The notes below the pieces were generated by a model that saw only the letters and a program-made list of their open reading frames with translations, was not told the DNA's origin and did no database searches. A program made the position numbers and the translations under genes. Shown here piece by piece: positions 62,080 through 64,000 of a stretch of DNA of 64,000 nucleotides. The DNA is taken from NCBI RefSeq assembly GCF_011170125.1, contig NZ_BLLN01000003.1:2118501-2182500 (forward strand), read 5' to 3'. The DNA is from Streptomyces diastaticus subsp. diastaticus. GTDB taxonomy: Bacteria; Actinomycetota; Actinomycetes; Streptomycetales; Streptomycetaceae. Every line of letters begins with the position of its first letter. Position 1 is the stretch's first letter.

Positions 62080-62712
62080 ATGGTGCCTCGCGTGACGACA
62101 CAACCTCCCTTCACCGAACTTGACTTGAACGCGATCGCTGAGCGGCGCTGGGTCGACCGCTGCGACTTCACCGACGCCGAGTTCGACCGCGCCCGCACCT
62201 TCTACGAGGAGATGCGCGTCCACGACGACCGCCTGGAGCGGGTGCGCGCCGAAGCGGCCGCGATGATCACGGAGTGGACCGGGCACAAGCCGCGCGACGT
62301 CGGCTCCTTCGGCACCCGGCTGAACCTGGAGAGCTCCGACCTGGACCTGGGCATCGGCTACCCGGTCGAGGACCGCGACCGCCTGCGGGAGGTCCTGGCG
62401 CCCCACACCACGTTCCTGGGCGAGCGCAAGACCCGATTCTCCACCTCGCGGCTGGTGTTCTCCTTCACCCTGGACGGCATCGAGATCGACCTGAGCGCGC
62501 TGACGGTCGAGGACTACGCCGTCGCCTGCCGGATGCTCGACCAGATCGACACGACCATGACGCTGGACGAGCGCATCGCGCACACCTGGGTCAAGCACCT
62601 GCTGCGCAGCTCGGGCCGCACCGACGAGTACGCGACGTGGAAGCTGACGACGTACGCCCGCTTCTGCCCGGAGTTCAACTGGGTGCCGATCCCGGAGAAG
62701 ACCGGCGCCTGA
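62080..62712 (+). CDS. Nucleotidyltransferase-fold protein
   Basis: 210 residues from ATG 62080 with GGAG 5 nt upstream. GSFGTRLNLESSDLDLGI (75-92) is the nucleotidyltransferase signature: G-S, then Asp87 and Asp89; a third acidic residue lies in IEIDLSALT. The protein is close to minimal NTase length and has a helical C-terminus (DERIAHTWVKHLLRSSGRTD). Members add nucleotides to proteins, antibiotics or RNA. It is transcribed away from the operon and could modify or protect against its product; inference. Confidence 0.75.
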   Translation: MVPRVTTQPPFTELDLNAIAERRWVDRCDFTDAEFDRARTFYEEMRVHDDRLERVRAEAAAMITEWTGHKPRDVGSFGTRLNLESSDLDLGIGYPVEDRDRLREVLAPHTTFLGERKTRFSTSRLVFSFTLDGIEIDLSALTVEDYAVACRMLDQIDTTMTLDERIAHTWVKHLLRSSGRTDEYATWKLTTYARFCPEFNWVPIPEKTGA

Positions 62713-62723
62713 GCGCGGGGTGC

Positions 62724-62760
62724 CGGGCGCCCCGACCGCGACGCGGTTGCGGGGCGCCCG
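62724..62760. terminator. Bidirectional terminator hairpin
   Basis: CGGGCGCCCCG (62724-62734) pairs with CGGGGCGCCCG (62750-62760), and an inner ACCGCG/CGCGGT pair extends the stem with a small bulge. It lies between the convergent nucleotidyltransferase and radical SAM genes. Confidence 0.7.
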
Positions 62761-62776
62761 GGCCCTGGCCGGGCGT

Positions 62777-64000
62777 TCACGCACAGGACTCGCCCGCGTT
62801 GATCAGCTCCCAGCTCGTCGCCGCCGCCCACCGGCCGTGCTCCCGGGCGAGGGTGGCCGCGTGCTCACCGGACAGGTGCCGGCCGACCTCCGCCGCGGTG
62901 ATGGCCATCCGGTCACGCAACAGCCCAGCCCGCGCCTGAAGCGCCGTCTCGATGCGCGCGGACAGGGCCGCCTCCTGCTCGGGCCGCTCGAGGTCGTACT
63001 GCTCGATGGCGCCGATCACGTCACCGAGGACCTCGTAGGCGGCGTCCTTCAGCACCACCCGCGCCTGCCGGACGGCGTGCCTGGGTGAGCCGTCGAGGAC
63101 CTTCTCCAGGCTCTTGAAGGTGTAGTCGAGGGCGAAGTGGCGGTCCACCCACCGCTGCGTCCACCCGCTGGCGACGCCGATGCGCCAGTCCCGGTAGCGG
63201 CAGGCGACACGGCCCATGAGCGGCTCCGGCTGCCCGGTCAGCCCGGCGGCACTCGCCTGCCGAGTGTAGGCGGCGCCGATCAGGCACTCCATGCTGACGA
63301 GCATGTAGCTGATCCCGGTGTGCAGCGGCCGACCGGTGGTGTGCGCGGCCACCCACGCCTCGTCGCGTACGCCGCGGACGATCTCGCGCGCCCCCAGGCC
63401 GGGCTGGGGGCCCAGCAGCAGATCGGTGCGCCCCTGGAAGGCGTGGGTGGCCTTCAGCTCGTCCAGACTCATGAGCGGGTCGAAGGTTATGTACGTGTAT
63501 CGGGTGGGGACGCCGAGCGCGGACAGGGTCCGGATCGCCAGGGCGTTCTGCTCGGCGGTCGTCTCCTTGTTGAAGCGGGTCAGGATCGAGTCGACGCCCG
63601 ACTCCACGCCGAACAGCATCCGCCGAAGGCCCAGGTCGACCAGGGTGCGCCACATGCGGGCCCGCTCTACGTGCCACGCCTCGTCCTGGTCGGTGCGCAC
63701 CGTCTGGTCGATGCGGCAGCTGGACTCCCAGGTGAACCCGGCCGCGTGCAGGGTGCGAGCGAGCTCCAGGACCCGGCTGACGGCGTCGTCGCCCGCGCCG
63801 ATGATCTCCTCGTCGACCAGGTAGAGGGTGCGGGAGATGTCGGGGTGGCGGTCGAAGACCTGGCCCAGTTCGTCGAGGATCCACGGCAGCTTGCCGGGGG
63901 CGGCGCCGGCCCACAGGCCCTTGTGGCCGCGCGGGCAGAAGGAGCAGGTGTTGGTGCAGCCGCGGCTGGTCTCGAGCTGGGCCACACCGTGGTGGGCGAA
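62777..64000 (-). CDS. Radical SAM enzyme, 5' part beyond right edge
   Basis: 407 residues visible; the frame stays open to the last base, so the N-terminus lies outside the window. The cluster motif is CTNTCSFC in SRGCTNTCSFCPRGHKG, about 20 residues into the visible part, the spacing expected when a B12-binding or other domain precedes. LYLVDEEIIG and MLFGVESGVDSILTRFNKET are standard radical SAM barrel elements. The C-terminal 150 residues are helical. It would head the minus-strand operon, although a terminator and the opposite-strand gene separate it from the aldo/keto reductase. Confidence 0.85.
   Translation of the reverse strand, partial: FAHHGVAQLETSRGCTNTCSFCPRGHKGLWAGAAPGKLPWILDELGQVFDRHPDISRTLYLVDEEIIGAGDDAVSRVLELARTLHAAGFTWESSCRIDQTVRTDQDEAWHVERARMWRTLVDLGLRRMLFGVESGVDSILTRFNKETTAEQNALAIRTLSALGVPTRYTYITFDPLMSLDELKATHAFQGRTDLLLGPQPGLGAREIVRGVRDEAWVAAHTTGRPLHTGISYMLVSMECLIGAAYTRQASAAGLTGQPEPLMGRVACRYRDWRIGVASGWTQRWVDRHFALDYTFKSLEKVLDGSPRHAVRQARVVLKDAAYEVLGDVIGAIEQYDLERPEQEAALSARIETALQARAGLLRDRMAITAAEVGRHLSGEHAATLAREHGRWAAATSWELINAGESCA

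Noticed and set aside
1..64000. CRISPR arrays, tRNA or rRNA genes
   Set aside because: No regularly spaced direct repeats of the right size and no cloverleaf or rRNA-like sequence was noticed on reading.

Overview
The window reads as high-GC actinobacterial DNA, almost certainly Streptomyces. Start/stop overlaps (ATGA or GTGA) join nearly all operon genes, codon third positions are GC-rich, rare TTA codons appear in a few genes, and several families are typical of Streptomyces (replication-relaxation proteins, PPOX enzymes, NUDIX/APH fusions, FxLD-type methyltransferases). It looks like an accessory region: a mobile conjugative module, four insertion sequences, several broken genes and three specialised gene clusters.

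Layout. (1) 1-12.1 kb: a conjugation/plasmid-maintenance module on the + strand. It holds a VirB4-like ATPase (partial), a TrbL/VirB6-like membrane protein, an NlpC/P60 wall hydrolase, a sigma-like protein with a partner, small membrane proteins, a VirD4/HerA-like coupling ATPase, a frameshifted replication-relaxation protein, a lipoprotein and a secreted protein. (2) 12.15-14.66 kb: an IS5-family element carrying a PPOX flavoenzyme gene inside its inverted repeats, then a first copy of an ISL2-like element, separated by a 61-bp remnant of older sequence. (3) 14.66-22.9 kb: a broken methyltransferase gene, a membrane protein, an ECF sigma factor, and a tightly coupled minus-strand operon: PduX-like GHMP kinase, PLP-dependent cysteine-synthase-like enzyme, ATP-grasp ligase, MFS exporter, methyltransferase. 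The kinase is split by a second ISL2-like copy. The set looks like a non-NRPS pathway making a small amino-acid or dipeptide product from a phosphorylated hydroxy amino acid; no product can be named. (4) 23.5-30.3 kb: metal genes, namely a ferric-reductase-like membrane protein, a nonsense-broken paralogue of the 15.3 kb membrane protein, a PepSY protein, a small membrane protein, a CopA-type P-ATPase and a PCu(A)C-like protein.

(5) 30.5-45.8 kb: an isonitrile lipopeptide cluster with homologues of all five ScoA-E enzymes (non-haem iron isonitrile synthase, FcoT-like ScoD, acyl ligase, carrier protein, C-A-T-R NRPS). It adds a DJ-1/PfpI protein resembling isonitrile hydratase, an Asp/Asn hydroxylase-like enzyme, an MFS exporter, a ketoacyl synthase III with its own carrier protein, and a metallophore-type ABC importer. 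The NRPS adenylation pocket, read by eye, resembles the lysine code. With the adjacent copper genes, this suggests a self-contained copper acquisition and handling island built around a chalkophore.

(6) 45.8-46.7 kb: a third, doubly inactivated ISL2-like copy. (7) 46.7-64 kb: a PIG-L deacetylase, a NUDIX enzyme divergent from a TPR-type regulator across a CGTGAA repeat array, a GNAT and a GFA protein. Then comes a long minus-strand operon: partial radical SAM enzyme, aldo/keto reductase, EEP-fold nuclease/phosphatase, triple-NUDIX protein, MFS exporter, two methyltransferases, a NUDIX-kinase fusion, a three-domain methyltransferase-NUDIX-PIMT fusion and a small ORF. It looks like an uncharacterised biosynthetic or modification cluster.

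All assignments come from reading the sequence and translations by eye; no database search was run.
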